From positions 4,526,001 through 4,590,000 of the forward strand of contig NZ_CP127295.1 in the NCBI RefSeq assembly GCF_030285665.1: a stretch of 64,000 bases of DNA, read 5' to 3'. The stretch's first letter is position 1; every line of letters starts with the position of its first letter. This document shows positions 51,246 through 59,345 of the stretch, piece after piece. The translations under genes and the position numbers were made by a program. The notes under the pieces are model-generated. The model was not told the origin of the DNA. It worked only from the letters and a program-made list of their open reading frames with translations, and ran no database searches. Source of the DNA: Amycolatopsis mongoliensis. Its GTDB lineage: Bacteria; Actinomycetota; Actinomycetes; Mycobacteriales; Pseudonocardiaceae.

Positions 51246-51986
51246 GTGCCGACCACTGGCGACGGCATGGCGGAGCGGGTCGACGAGCTGAACGCCGTGC
51301 TGGCGGACCTCGTCGGAGTCCTCGAATCGGTGTCCGACACGCCGGGCCTGCTCGACGCCGTCTGCGGCGAGGCGGTCCGGGTGGTGCCCGACGCGGACCT
51401 GGCGAGCATCGTGGTGGTCCGCGACGGCGTGACCCAGACCGCGGCCTTCACCGACGAGCGCGCCCGGCGCATCGACGACGTGCAGTACGCGGCGGGCGAC
51501 GGTCCCGGCCTGCTCGCGGCGCTCACCGGCGAGGTCGTGCGGGTCGCGGTCGGGGACACGGGCGAGCGGTGGCCCGAGTTCGTCCGCGCGGCCAAGGAAC
51601 TCGGCGTGGGCAGCTACCTGGCGGTGCCGCTGCGCGTGGACGACACGCTCGTCGGCGCGATCACGCTGTTCGGCTTCGGCGCCCACGGCTACCACGAGTT
51701 CGACACGAAGGTGCTGCGGCTGTTCACGTTGTGCGTGGAAACCGTCCTGCGGCTGACCCGCCGCTACCGCGAGGCCCGCCGGCTCGCCGACGAGCTCCGG
51801 AACGCGATGGAGACGCGCGCGGTGATCGAGCAGGCCAAGGGCATGCTCATGCTGATCCACCGGGCCAACGAGGACACGGCGATGCAGCGGCTGATCGTCG
51901 AATCGCAGCACACGAACACGAAGCTGCGCGACGTCGCGGCGCGCTTCACGAAGAGGATGAGCTCGGCCGGCGACGGGCGGTCCTAG
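51246..51986 (+). CDS. GAF-ANTAR antiterminator protein
   Basis: 246 aa from GTG 51246 (GGGAGGGG 8 nt upstream). A GAF domain covers about 20-165 (ASIVVVRDGVTQTAAFTDER; SYLAVPLRVDDTLVGAITLFG). The C-terminal 60 residues are an ANTAR RNA-binding domain (NAMETRAVIEQAKGMLMLIH; NTKLRDVAARFTK). ANTAR proteins bind paired hexaloops in mRNA leaders and prevent termination. Which transcripts it acts on is unknown. Overlaps the convergent broken racemase gene by 4 nt. Confidence 0.92.
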   Translation: MPTTGDGMAERVDELNAVLADLVGVLESVSDTPGLLDAVCGEAVRVVPDADLASIVVVRDGVTQTAAFTDERARRIDDVQYAAGDGPGLLAALTGEVVRVAVGDTGERWPEFVRAAKELGVGSYLAVPLRVDDTLVGAITLFGFGAHGYHEFDTKVLRLFTLCVETVLRLTRRYREARRLADELRNAMETRAVIEQAKGMLMLIHRANEDTAMQRLIVESQHTNTKLRDVAARFTKRMSSAGDGRS

Positions 51987-52709
51987 CCGAAGAGCGCGCC
52001 GAGCCCGGCTCGCTCCGGTGCCGCGCCGGCTCGGTCCAGCGCGTCCCGGACCGTGACGGCGGTGGCGGTCAGCACGGGCTTGCCGAGCCGGTCCTCCAGC
52101 CCGGCGAGCAACGGCGTGGTGTGGAGCGCGGTTTCGGGGACGAGCACCGCCTGCGCGCCGTCGTGATCGGCCGCGACGGCGAGCTCGGTGATCTTCCGCC
52201 CGTCCCACGCGGCGAGGGCGCGGTCGGACGCCGCGTCGGCCGAGACCGAGTGCACCGTCGTCACGCCCGCTTCGGCGAGGAAGCCGGCGAAGACCGCGGT
52301 CAGGTCCGGGTGGTAGACGGACGCGAGGGCGACCCGGTCGAGGCTCAGCCGGGCGAGCGCGCCCAGATAGGCCAGGGACGTGCTGCCCGCGGGGACGCCG
52401 AGGTGTGCGGTCAGCGCTTCGGCCTGCTCACGGGCGCCCTCGAGGCCGCGGGTGAAGCTGCAGCTGGAGCAGGCCCAGCTGACGACGTCCGGGGTCGCGG
52501 CGAACCCGTCCGCGGCCTTCGTGAGGCGCTCGGGCGACCCGAGGTCACGCGGCCGTCTTGCCCGCGGGGTCCAGGTCGTCGACGCGCCCGATGCCCGCGC
52601 CCCACTCCACGTAGGCGAAGTCGAGGTCCGCGCCGAGCCGGGCGCACAGCGCGGCGAAGTCGTCTTCGCCGCAGTCGCGGGTCGGGTAGAGGAGGTCGAT
52701 GCGAGTCAT
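51983..52709 (-). pseudogene. Frameshifted maleate isomerase / Asp-Glu racemase-like gene
   Basis: From ATG 52709 the product reads MTRIDLLYPTRDCGEDDFAA ... VEWGAGIGRVDDLDPAGKTA and then meets a stop at 52545-52547. The same protein resumes in another frame as DLGSPERLTKAADGFAATPD, with the catalytic-type Cys in WACSSCSFTRG, and runs to 51983. Total length 727 nt is not a multiple of 3, so a single-base indel lies around 52548-52575. The family isomerises maleate or racemises amino acids. Its start is coupled by ATGA to the upstream sigma factor gene. Decay or sequencing error. Confidence 0.8.
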
Positions 52710-53644
52710 GACCCCAGCATGACGGGCGCTGCGAACACCGGGACCAGCGTCGGGTCGTTGAACGCCGTGATCCGCGCGATCCGGGCGCCCGTCAGCGTCA
52801 GCACCTGGACGCCGTGGGCCTCGAACCGGCCGTCACCGGCAGCCGAGTACTCGAGCAGGGCGGGCTGGCCGTTCGCGCGCGTCGGGACCAGCCGCCAGGC
52901 TCCCGCGCGCAGCACACGGCGGCCCAAGAACCCGGCCACCGCGTCCCGGCCGGTGAACCACGTCGGGATCGGGGGCATCTCCAGCTCGACGTCGGCGCGC
53001 AGCAACATCACCAGCGCGCCCGGGTCGGCGCGGACGAACGCGTCCACGTACCGGTCGAGCAGGGGACCCTGCCCGGCCGGCTCCGCCAGGTCCGCCTCCA
53101 CCGGGCCCGCCTCGGCGAGCCGGCCGCGGGCCCGCCGCAGCGCGCTGTCGACCGCCGCGGGTGTCGTGCCGAGCATCTCGGCGACCTCGCCGGTGCGGAA
53201 CGCCAGCACGTCGCGCAGGGTCAGCACGGCCCGCTGCCGGGCGGGCAGGAGCTGCAGCGCGGCGATGAACGCGAGCCGCACGCCGGCGCGTCCGGCCACG
53301 ACGGCCGCCGGGTCGAGCAGCGCGTCCGGGATCGGCTGGAGCCACGGCACCGACGGGTCCGCGGCCGCGACGGCCACCCGGTGGTCGTCGGCCGGCGCCC
53401 CCAGCCCCGACGGCAGCGGCCGCCGGGCCCGGGTTTCCAGCGCCGTCAGGCAGGTCGTGGTGGCGATCTTGTACAGCCAGCGCCGGACCGAAGACCGGCC
53501 CTCGAACCCGCCGAAGGCACGCCACGCCCGCAGGTACGTCTCCTGCACCAGGTCCTCGGCGTCGTGGATCGAGCCGAGCAGGCGGTAGCAGTGCGCGAGC
53601 AGCTCGGCCCGGAACGGCGCGGTCTCGGTGGCGAAGTCGGGCAT
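52706..53644 (-). CDS. SigG/SigJ-type ECF sigma factor with SnoaL-like tail
   Basis: 312 aa from ATG 53644. Region 2 is LLAHCYRLLGSIHDAEDLVQ, with TYLRAWRAFGGFEGRSSVRRW; region 4 is LLPARQRAVLTLRDVLAFRT, then EVAEMLGTTPAAVDSALRRA. About 110 C-terminal residues form a SnoaL-like domain (FVRADPGALVMLLRADVELE; PTWFTGRDAVAGFL). Sigma factors of this group carry their own regulatory tail instead of an anti-sigma factor. Its neighbour on each side (SDR fragment, racemase) is broken, so its original operon has decayed around it. Confidence 0.9.
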   Translation of the reverse strand: MPDFATETAPFRAELLAHCYRLLGSIHDAEDLVQETYLRAWRAFGGFEGRSSVRRWLYKIATTTCLTALETRARRPLPSGLGAPADDHRVAVAAADPSVPWLQPIPDALLDPAAVVAGRAGVRLAFIAALQLLPARQRAVLTLRDVLAFRTGEVAEMLGTTPAAVDSALRRARGRLAEAGPVEADLAEPAGQGPLLDRYVDAFVRADPGALVMLLRADVELEMPPIPTWFTGRDAVAGFLGRRVLRAGAWRLVPTRANGQPALLEYSAAGDGRFEAHGVQVLTLTGARIARITAFNDPTLVPVFAAPVMLGS

Positions 53645-53649
53645 GGCAG

Positions 53650-53990
53650 TCAGAGCGTACGCAGCCCGGTGCCGCTGACCTGGTATTCCGCCGCGTCGCC
53701 GGCAACCACCTCGAGGACGGCCTTGGCGACCTGCTCCGGCGTCAGGACCGACTCCATGTTCTTGACGAACGTGTCGCGGTCGACCCCGTTTCGCGCGGCG
53801 TAGCCGTCGACACCGGTCGAGCCGAGGCCGGTGAGCGGGGTCAGCTGCGGCAGGAGCGTGGCGAACCGGAGGCCGAGCCCGGCGCGTTCCGACTCGTCGG
53901 CGGCGTACGCGCGCAGGTACCGGATCGCGGCCTTCGCGCTGGCGTACCCCCCGCTGAGCGGCGACCCGCCGAGGGCTCGGTGCGAGTTTG
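53650..53990 (-). pseudogene. C-terminal fragment of a short-chain dehydrogenase
   Basis: The minus-strand frame just upstream of the sigma factor reads LGGSPLSGGYASAKAAIRYL, then GLGLRFATLLPQLTPLTGLG and VLEVVAGDAAEYQVSGTGLR before TGA at 53650-53652. YASAK is the SDR catalytic pair. The N-terminal Rossmann half is missing: the frame begins abruptly at the edge of the 44-nt hairpin, with no start codon. An SDR-sigma-isomerase operon was truncated here. Confidence 0.8.
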
Positions 53991-54034
53991 TCGTGAGTGG
54001 TTAGGGCGGTTAGAACCGCCCTAACCACTCACGA
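53991..54034. repeat. 44-nt perfect hairpin (copy 2)
   Basis: TCGTGAGTGGTTAGGGCGGTT, AG, then the exact complement. Compared with copy 1 one stem base pair is changed on both arms (T-A to G-C) and the loop is AG instead of CT. It provides the TGA stop of the RpiR gene and abuts the truncated SDR. Confidence 0.9.
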
Positions 54035-54904
54035 GGGGGTGGACGGGCGGCGGTGCAGGAGGTCGAACCGCGACCACATCGCCTCCGCGGCCTCGATCGA
54101 CTCGCTCGTCCGCGCCGGGTCGACCGCCGCCAGCTGCGCCACGATCGCCTGGACCAGCGCCATGCCCGCGGTCAGTGACGGGAAGAACGTCACGCCCTCC
54201 GCCGGCACCATCAGCACCTGCTCCACCGCGCCCGCCAGGGCCGGGCTGGCCGCGTCCGTCACCGCGAACACCCGCGCGCCGCGGCTTTTCGCCTCGCTCG
54301 CCGCCAGGACCGTGCTCTCGTACAGGCGCCAGAAGCTGATCGCCACCAGCACGTCGTCCGAGGTCAGTTTCGCCGTCTGGTTCGCCAGTTCCGCGTCGCC
54401 CGCCGTCACCGCGTGGACGTCGTAGCCCGCGAGACGCGCGTTGTGCGCGAAGGCGATGCCGACCGCCGCGTAGCTGCCGTCCGCGATCACCAGCGTCCGG
54501 CGCGCCGCGGCGACCGCGCGGGCGACCTCGCGGAGCACCTCTTCGTCGAACCGCCGGTTCAGCAGGGCCAGGCTGTCGAGGTCCCGGCGCAGCGACGCCG
54601 ACCCCGGTGAGTCGACGCCGCGGTGCTCCTCGGCCACCTGCGGCGCGCTCAGCGACGACATGTACCGGGCCCGCAGCTCCTGCTGCAACGCCGGCCAGCC
54701 GGCGAAGCCCAGCGCCTGCGCCGTGCGCGTCACGGTCGCGACGTTGACGCCGGCGAGCTGCGCCAGCTCGGCCGTCGAGCCGAACGAGGCCCGCCTCGGC
54801 TGGGAGACCAGCACTTCCAGCACCGCGGCGGACTTCGGCCGCAGTCCGCGTTCGGGCAGCCGGTCCCGCAGCCACGCCTCGAAACCGTCGTCGGTCTCCG
54901 TCAC
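54029..54904 (-). CDS. RpiR/MurR-type regulator with SIS domain
   Basis: 291 aa from GTG 54904. N-terminal HTH_6 (VLEVLVSQPRRASFGSTAEL, AGVNVATVTRTAQALGFAGW) and C-terminal SIS sugar-isomerase fold (ARRTLVIADGSYAAVGIAFA; DVLVAISFWRLYESTVLAAS). Such proteins sense phosphosugars or similar metabolites. It is divergent from an MFS-GAF-amidohydrolase operon, its likely target. The final codon pair TCG-TGA is formed by the hairpin. Confidence 0.92.
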   Translation of the reverse strand: MTETDDGFEAWLRDRLPERGLRPKSAAVLEVLVSQPRRASFGSTAELAQLAGVNVATVTRTAQALGFAGWPALQQELRARYMSSLSAPQVAEEHRGVDSPGSASLRRDLDSLALLNRRFDEEVLREVARAVAAARRTLVIADGSYAAVGIAFAHNARLAGYDVHAVTAGDAELANQTAKLTSDDVLVAISFWRLYESTVLAASEAKSRGARVFAVTDAASPALAGAVEQVLMVPAEGVTFFPSLTAGMALVQAIVAQLAAVDPARTSESIEAAEAMWSRFDLLHRRPSTPS

Positions 54905-54951
54905 TTCGGCCCCTCCTCGGATCGCGTAGACCGTAACGCAGGGAAGTCGGA

Positions 54952-54991
54952 TTGCAATGAACGTTGCAAAACTAAGAAAGTGCAGTATACG
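54952..54991. promoter_or_regulatory. Promoter and operator of the MFS-GAF-amidohydrolase operon
   Basis: TTGCAA (54964-54969) and TATACG (54986-54991) with a 16-nt gap resemble a sigma-70-type promoter. A second TTGCAA at 54952-54957 makes a direct/inverted pair with a 6-nt gap, a plausible RpiR site. AT content here is well above the surroundings. Confidence 0.55.
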
Positions 54992-55034
54992 TTGTCCGCA
55001 CTCCCCGGCGCCCGGACACGGAAGGCGTTCCCCC

Positions 55035-56426
55035 ATGACCCTGCTGGCACGACTGGATCGGCTCCCGCTGAGCCGGCCCCACTACAAACTGCTGCTCATC
55101 GGCGGGCTCGGCTACACCTTCGACGGCATGGACTCGGCGGTCGTCGCCTTCCTGCTGCCCAGCGCCAAGGCGGCGTGGGGCCTCGACAACGGCCAGCTCG
55201 GGCTGATCGGCTCCGCGACGCCGTTCGGCTTCCTCTTCGGCGCGATCGCCGCGGGGCTGCTCGGCGACCGCATCGGCCGCAAGAAGGTCATGATGTACGC
55301 GCTGGCCTTCTACGCGCTGTTCTCGGTCATCGCGTCGTTCTCGCCCAACTACGAGATCTTCCTCGGCGCCCGGGTGCTCGCCGGGGCGGGCGCCGGCGCG
55401 GAAAGCGCCATCATCGCGCCGTTCCTGTCCGAGTTCGTGCCGGCCAAGCGACGCGGCTGGTTCGTCGGCGCGCTCGCCGGGTTCTTCTCCTTCGGGTTCG
55501 TGGCGGCGGCGCTGATCGGCCGGTTCGTCGTGCCGTCGTTCGACGAAGGCTGGCGGATCGCGCAGCTCGTCACCGCGCTGCCGATCGTCATGCTGCTGTG
55601 GTGGCGGCGGTCGCTGCCCGAGTCGCCGCGGTTCCTGCTCGCGCAGGGGCGGTCCGCCGAAGCCGAAAGCGTCGTCGCCAAGATGGAGCGCGACGTCGAG
55701 AAGGCCACCGGCACGACGCTCCCGCCGGTGCCGCCCGCCGACGCCCAGCCCGCCACCGAGACGCCGAAGGTCAACCTCTTCAGCGCGCTGAAGTTCCTGT
55801 GGAGCCCCGCGATGCGGCGCCGGACGGCGGTGATCTGGACCGTCTGGTTCGTGATCACGTTCTCCTACTACGGCTTCTTCTCGTGGATCCCGACGCTGCT
55901 CGTCGAACGCGGCATCACCGTGACGAAGAGCTTCGAGTTCTCGATCATCATCTACCTGGCCCAGGTGCCCGGGTACTTCTCCGCCGCGTGGCTGTCCGAA
56001 CGGCTCGACCGCAAGCACACCATCGCGCTGTACCTCGCCGGCTCGGCGGTGAGCGCGTTCTGGCTGAGCCAGACGAGCGCGCCGTGGTCGATCACGCTCG
56101 CCGGGGCGGTGCTGTCGTTCTTCCTCAACGGCACCTACGCCGGCGTGTACTCCTACACGCCCGAGGTGTTCCCGACCTGGATCCGCGCCAGCGGCACCGG
56201 CCTGTCCAGCGCGTTCGGCCGGGTCGGCAGCATCCTCGCACCGACGATCATCGGCCTGTCCGCGGCGAGCCTCGGGTTCGCCGGCGTCTTCGGCCTGACC
56301 ACGGCGGTCCTCGCGGCGGGCGTGCTCTGCGTGCTCGTCTTCGGCCTGTCCACCGCCGGGCGGTCCCTGGAAGAACTGACCGAACACGGCGCGCCCAAGG
56401 CCGCCGCGAAGGAGATGACGAAGTGA
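55035..56426 (+). CDS. MFS transporter, sugar/acid-porter type
   Basis: 463 aa, 12 membrane helices. GLLGDRIGRKKVMMYALAFY is the loop 2-3 signature, LPESPRFLLAQGRSAEAESV the PESPR motif after helix 6, and YTPEVFPTWIRASGTGLSSA the late-helix motif shared by sugar porters and aromatic-acid symporters. The substrate is unknown but is likely the compound processed by the amidohydrolase of the same operon. Confidence 0.9.
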   Translation: MTLLARLDRLPLSRPHYKLLLIGGLGYTFDGMDSAVVAFLLPSAKAAWGLDNGQLGLIGSATPFGFLFGAIAAGLLGDRIGRKKVMMYALAFYALFSVIASFSPNYEIFLGARVLAGAGAGAESAIIAPFLSEFVPAKRRGWFVGALAGFFSFGFVAAALIGRFVVPSFDEGWRIAQLVTALPIVMLLWWRRSLPESPRFLLAQGRSAEAESVVAKMERDVEKATGTTLPPVPPADAQPATETPKVNLFSALKFLWSPAMRRRTAVIWTVWFVITFSYYGFFSWIPTLLVERGITVTKSFEFSIIIYLAQVPGYFSAAWLSERLDRKHTIALYLAGSAVSAFWLSQTSAPWSITLAGAVLSFFLNGTYAGVYSYTPEVFPTWIRASGTGLSSAFGRVGSILAPTIIGLSAASLGFAGVFGLTTAVLAAGVLCVLVFGLSTAGRSLEELTEHGAPKAAAKEMTK

Positions 56427-56857
56427 GTCTGTCCACTGTGGAGGAACGGGTGCGCGACGCGATCGGCGTGCGGCTGTTCACCGTGCTCGCGTGGGTGCCG
56501 GAGCGAAAGGCGCTGCGACGGGTGCACAGCAGCCACCCGGCGGAGTACCCGGTGGGCGGGGAGAAGACCGTCGAAGTCGCCGCCGGCTGGCTCGAGAAGT
56601 GCATCACCGCACAGCAGCCCTACCTGGGGCCGGACCGCGCGGCCGTGCGCGAGATCTTCGCCGACCACGACCTGATCGAAGGGCTCGGCTGCGGCTCGAT
56701 CATCAACGTGCCGGTGATCGCCGACGGCCGGACGCTCGGGGTGCTCAACATCCTCGACGCGGAAGGCGCCTACGACGACGATGCGGTGGTGGTGGCCGAA
56801 TCGCTCGCGCCGCTGGCCGTGTCCGCCCTGCTCGACCTGGAGAAGGAGAACCGGTGA
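56423..56857 (+). CDS. Stand-alone GAF domain protein
   Basis: 144 aa from GTG 56423, overlapping the transporter stop (GTGA) and the next start (GTGA). One GAF domain only: VRLFTVLAWVPERKALRRVH, CGSIINVPVIADGRTLGVLN, DAVVVAESLAPLAVSALLDL. No output domain, so it is a free ligand-binding unit; a role as sensor or chaperone of the operon substrate is inferred. Confidence 0.85.
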   Translation: MSLSTVEERVRDAIGVRLFTVLAWVPERKALRRVHSSHPAEYPVGGEKTVEVAAGWLEKCITAQQPYLGPDRAAVREIFADHDLIEGLGCGSIINVPVIADGRTLGVLNILDAEGAYDDDAVVVAESLAPLAVSALLDLEKENR

Positions 56858-58068
56858 CCGGATCCCTGCTGCTGCGCAACGCCCGGCTGCTCGACCCCGT
56901 TTCCGGGGAGTACACCGAAGGTGACCTGCGGAGTGCCGACGGCCGCATCGTGGAGGTGGGGCCGGGCCTCACGGCGGCCGACATGCCTTCGGTGGACGTC
57001 CGGGGCGCGGTCGTCCTGCCCGGGCTGGTCGACGCGCACGTGCACGTCACGGCGTCGACGGCGGACCTGGGCTCGCTGCCGTCGTCGTCACCGTCCTACG
57101 TGGCCGTGCACGCGGCCCGCACGATGGGCCGGATGCTCGACCGCGGGTTCACCACGGTCCGCGACGCGTCGGGCGCCGACTACGGCCTCGCGGACGCCCA
57201 GGCCGAGGGGCTGTTCCGCGGGCCGCGGCTGCTGTTCTGCGGGCGGGCGCTGAGCCAGACCGGCGGGCACGGCGACAGCCGCACCCGCGGCACGCACGCG
57301 AAGGACGACCACCCGTGCTGCGCGGGCCTCGGCCGGGTGGCCGACGGCGTCGACGCGGTCCGCGCGGCCGCCCGTGACGAGCTGCGCAAGGGCGCCCACC
57401 ACATCAAGGTGATGGCGTCGGGCGGCGTGGCGTCCCCGACCGACCGCATCGACTCGACGCAGTACTCGGCGGAGGAGCTGAGCGCGATCGTCGAGGAGGC
57501 CGAAGCGGCGAACCGTTATGTGGCCGCGCACGCGTACACCGCCCGCGCGGTGAACCGGGCGCTGGAGCTGGGCGTGCGGTCGATCGAGCACGGCAACCTG
57601 CTCGACGACCGCAGCGTTTCGCTGTTCCTTTCGCAGGAGGCGTTCCTGGTGCCGACGCTGGTGACGTACTGGGCACTGAAGGAGGAGGGCCGCGAGCACG
57701 GGCTGCCTGAGTCGAGCTGGCGCAAGGTCGACGAGGTCCTCGGCGCGGGCATGGCGGCACTGGAGCGCGCGGCTCGTGGCGGCGTGAAGCTGGTGTACGG
57801 AACGGATCTGCTGGGCGGGATGCACCGGCACCAGAACCACGAGTTCCGCCTGCGCGGCGAAGTCCAGTCACCTCTGGAGGTGATCCGCTCGGCGACGTCG
57901 ACGGCGGCCGAGCTGCTGAACCTGACCGGCGAGATCGGGACGCTGGCCGTGGGTGCGCACGCGGACCTGCTGGTGGTGGACGGGGATCCGCTGGCGGACC
58001 TCGGGGTGCTGGCGGAGCCGAAGCACTTCCGCCACGTCATCCAGGGCGGCGAGGTGGTTTCCGGCTGA
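56854..58068 (+). CDS. Metal-dependent amidohydrolase (prolidase / imidazolonepropionase-like)
   Basis: 404 aa from GTG 56854. HxH in VDAHVHVTAST, bridging Lys in GAHHIKVMASGGVASP, metal His in VAAHAYT and SIEHGNLL, and Asp in LVYGTDLLGG. The insert SQTGGHGDSRTRGTH is typical of the Pro-Xaa dipeptidase (Sgx-type) subgroup of the amidohydrolase superfamily. It probably cleaves an imported amide or peptide. Last gene of the operon. Confidence 0.9.
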   Translation: MTGSLLLRNARLLDPVSGEYTEGDLRSADGRIVEVGPGLTAADMPSVDVRGAVVLPGLVDAHVHVTASTADLGSLPSSSPSYVAVHAARTMGRMLDRGFTTVRDASGADYGLADAQAEGLFRGPRLLFCGRALSQTGGHGDSRTRGTHAKDDHPCCAGLGRVADGVDAVRAAARDELRKGAHHIKVMASGGVASPTDRIDSTQYSAEELSAIVEEAEAANRYVAAHAYTARAVNRALELGVRSIEHGNLLDDRSVSLFLSQEAFLVPTLVTYWALKEEGREHGLPESSWRKVDEVLGAGMAALERAARGGVKLVYGTDLLGGMHRHQNHEFRLRGEVQSPLEVIRSATSTAAELLNLTGEIGTLAVGAHADLLVVDGDPLADLGVLAEPKHFRHVIQGGEVVSG

Positions 58069-58107
58069 CCGGGGTGCGCGGAGCGGCGGGTGCCGCTCCG
58101 CCCCCGT

Positions 58108-59172
58108 TCACCAGTTCCGCACGGCGGGCGCGTAGCCGTCCGGCTTGTCGCCCACCTTCGTGTCCGGCGTGACGATCCAGTTCTGGTACTGGGCCGTGAA
58201 CATCCGGTACACCGACGCCGGCGGCACCGCGCTCGCTTCGTCGAGCTGCGCGCGAAGCTCGAGCGGGATCTCGAAGTCCAGCGCGGCCATGCTCTTGCCC
58301 AGCTGCTCGGCGCTGCTCGCCCCGACGATCGCCGACGCGATGCCCGGCTGGGTCGCGACCCAGTTGATCGCCACCTGGGCCATCGTGACGCCCAGCTTGC
58401 CCGCGACCTCTTCCAGGGGCTTGAGCAGCTGCCAGTCGCGTTCGGTCCACGTCTGCGCGTCGCTGAGCCGGCCCGCGCCGCCGTCGCGGTACTTGCCGGT
58501 GAGGAAGCCGCCGGCCAGCGGGCTCCACGCCGTGACGCCGAGGCCGAGGTGCCGGCCCATCGGGACGTGCTCGGTCTCGATTTCGCGCTGCACCAGGGAA
58601 TACGGCAGCTGGAGGTTGATCATCGGCGTGAGTGAGTGCGCCTCGGCGATGCTCTGGGCGCGCGCCGCGTACCAGGCCGGGACGTCCGACAGGCCCGCGT
58701 ACCGGATCTTGCCGGCGCGGACGAGGTCGTCGAGCGTGTGCACGACCTCCTCGACCGGGGTGAGCCGGTCCCACGTGTGCAGCAGGAAGAGGTCGACGTA
58801 GTCCGTGCCCAGCCGCCGCAGCGACGCTTCGAGCGCGCGGACCAGGTGCTTGCGGCCGTTGCCGCCCGCATTGGGGTCGCCGGGGTCGACGCTGTTGGTG
58901 AACTTCGTGGTGAGCACGACGCGCTCGCGCACGTTCGCCTCGGTGACGAGCCGGCCGAGGATGGTCTCGCTCTCGCCCGCGGTGTAGAAGTCCGCGGTGT
59001 CGAGGAAGTTGCCGCCCTCGTCGAGGTACTTGCGGAAGATCGGCCGGACCTCGTCCTCGGTCTTCCCGTAGGCGGCGTGGAACCCGCCGGTGCCGAAGTT
59101 CATGGTCCCGAGCGCGAGCCGGCTGACGCGCAGCCCCGAGCGGCCGAGGAGGTAGTACTGGTCGAGAGGCAT
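58108..59172 (-). CDS. Aldo/keto reductase
   Basis: 354 aa from ATG 59172 (CAGGAGC upstream; the frame continues upstream through the repeat but without meaning). The catalytic tetrad is visible: D and Y in LDTADFYTAGESE, K in VVLTTKFTN, H in DLFLLHTWDRL. NADPH site: GVTAWSPLAGGFLTGKYRDG and AIVGASSAEQL. Reduces carbonyls with NADPH; substrate unknown. Confidence 0.93.
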   Translation of the reverse strand: MPLDQYYLLGRSGLRVSRLALGTMNFGTGGFHAAYGKTEDEVRPIFRKYLDEGGNFLDTADFYTAGESETILGRLVTEANVRERVVLTTKFTNSVDPGDPNAGGNGRKHLVRALEASLRRLGTDYVDLFLLHTWDRLTPVEEVVHTLDDLVRAGKIRYAGLSDVPAWYAARAQSIAEAHSLTPMINLQLPYSLVQREIETEHVPMGRHLGLGVTAWSPLAGGFLTGKYRDGGAGRLSDAQTWTERDWQLLKPLEEVAGKLGVTMAQVAINWVATQPGIASAIVGASSAEQLGKSMAALDFEIPLELRAQLDEASAVPPASVYRMFTAQYQNWIVTPDTKVGDKPDGYAPAVRNW

Positions 59173-59230
59173 GGAAGTGCTCCTGTGACAGGGAAAATCA
59201 GGGGACCTCGTCAGCGTGCCTCGCGTTTTT

Positions 59231-59246
59231 TGGACCTGCAAGTCCA
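59231..59246. promoter_or_regulatory. Candidate operator upstream of the aldo/keto reductase
   Basis: TGGACCTGCAAGTCCA is a 16-nt near palindrome (14 of 16 positions symmetrical) after a T-run, about 60 nt upstream of the start codon. A regulator for it is not encoded nearby. Confidence 0.4.
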
Positions 59247-59253
59247 GTCCGGG

Positions 59254-59340
59254 AGCGCCCCAATGTGGCGTTGGTTGCGTCTCACGCACCCAATGTGGCG
59301 TTCGGTGCGTGGGACGCACCGAACGCCACATTGGGGCGCT
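59254..59340. repeat. Modular palindromic repeat, 87-bp form (second)
   Basis: Same ends as the other family members, two modules. The first module is in inverted orientation (CCCAATGTGGCGTTCG inside), so one half mirrors the other. It lies 5 nt from the tannase stop. Confidence 0.9.
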
Positions 59341-59345
59341 GGGGG

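Noticed and set aside
48435..52208. 1257-codon minus-strand ORF antisense to the GH30 gene and beyond
   Set aside because: Antisense shadow running through a repeat and three real genes; no recognisable domain.
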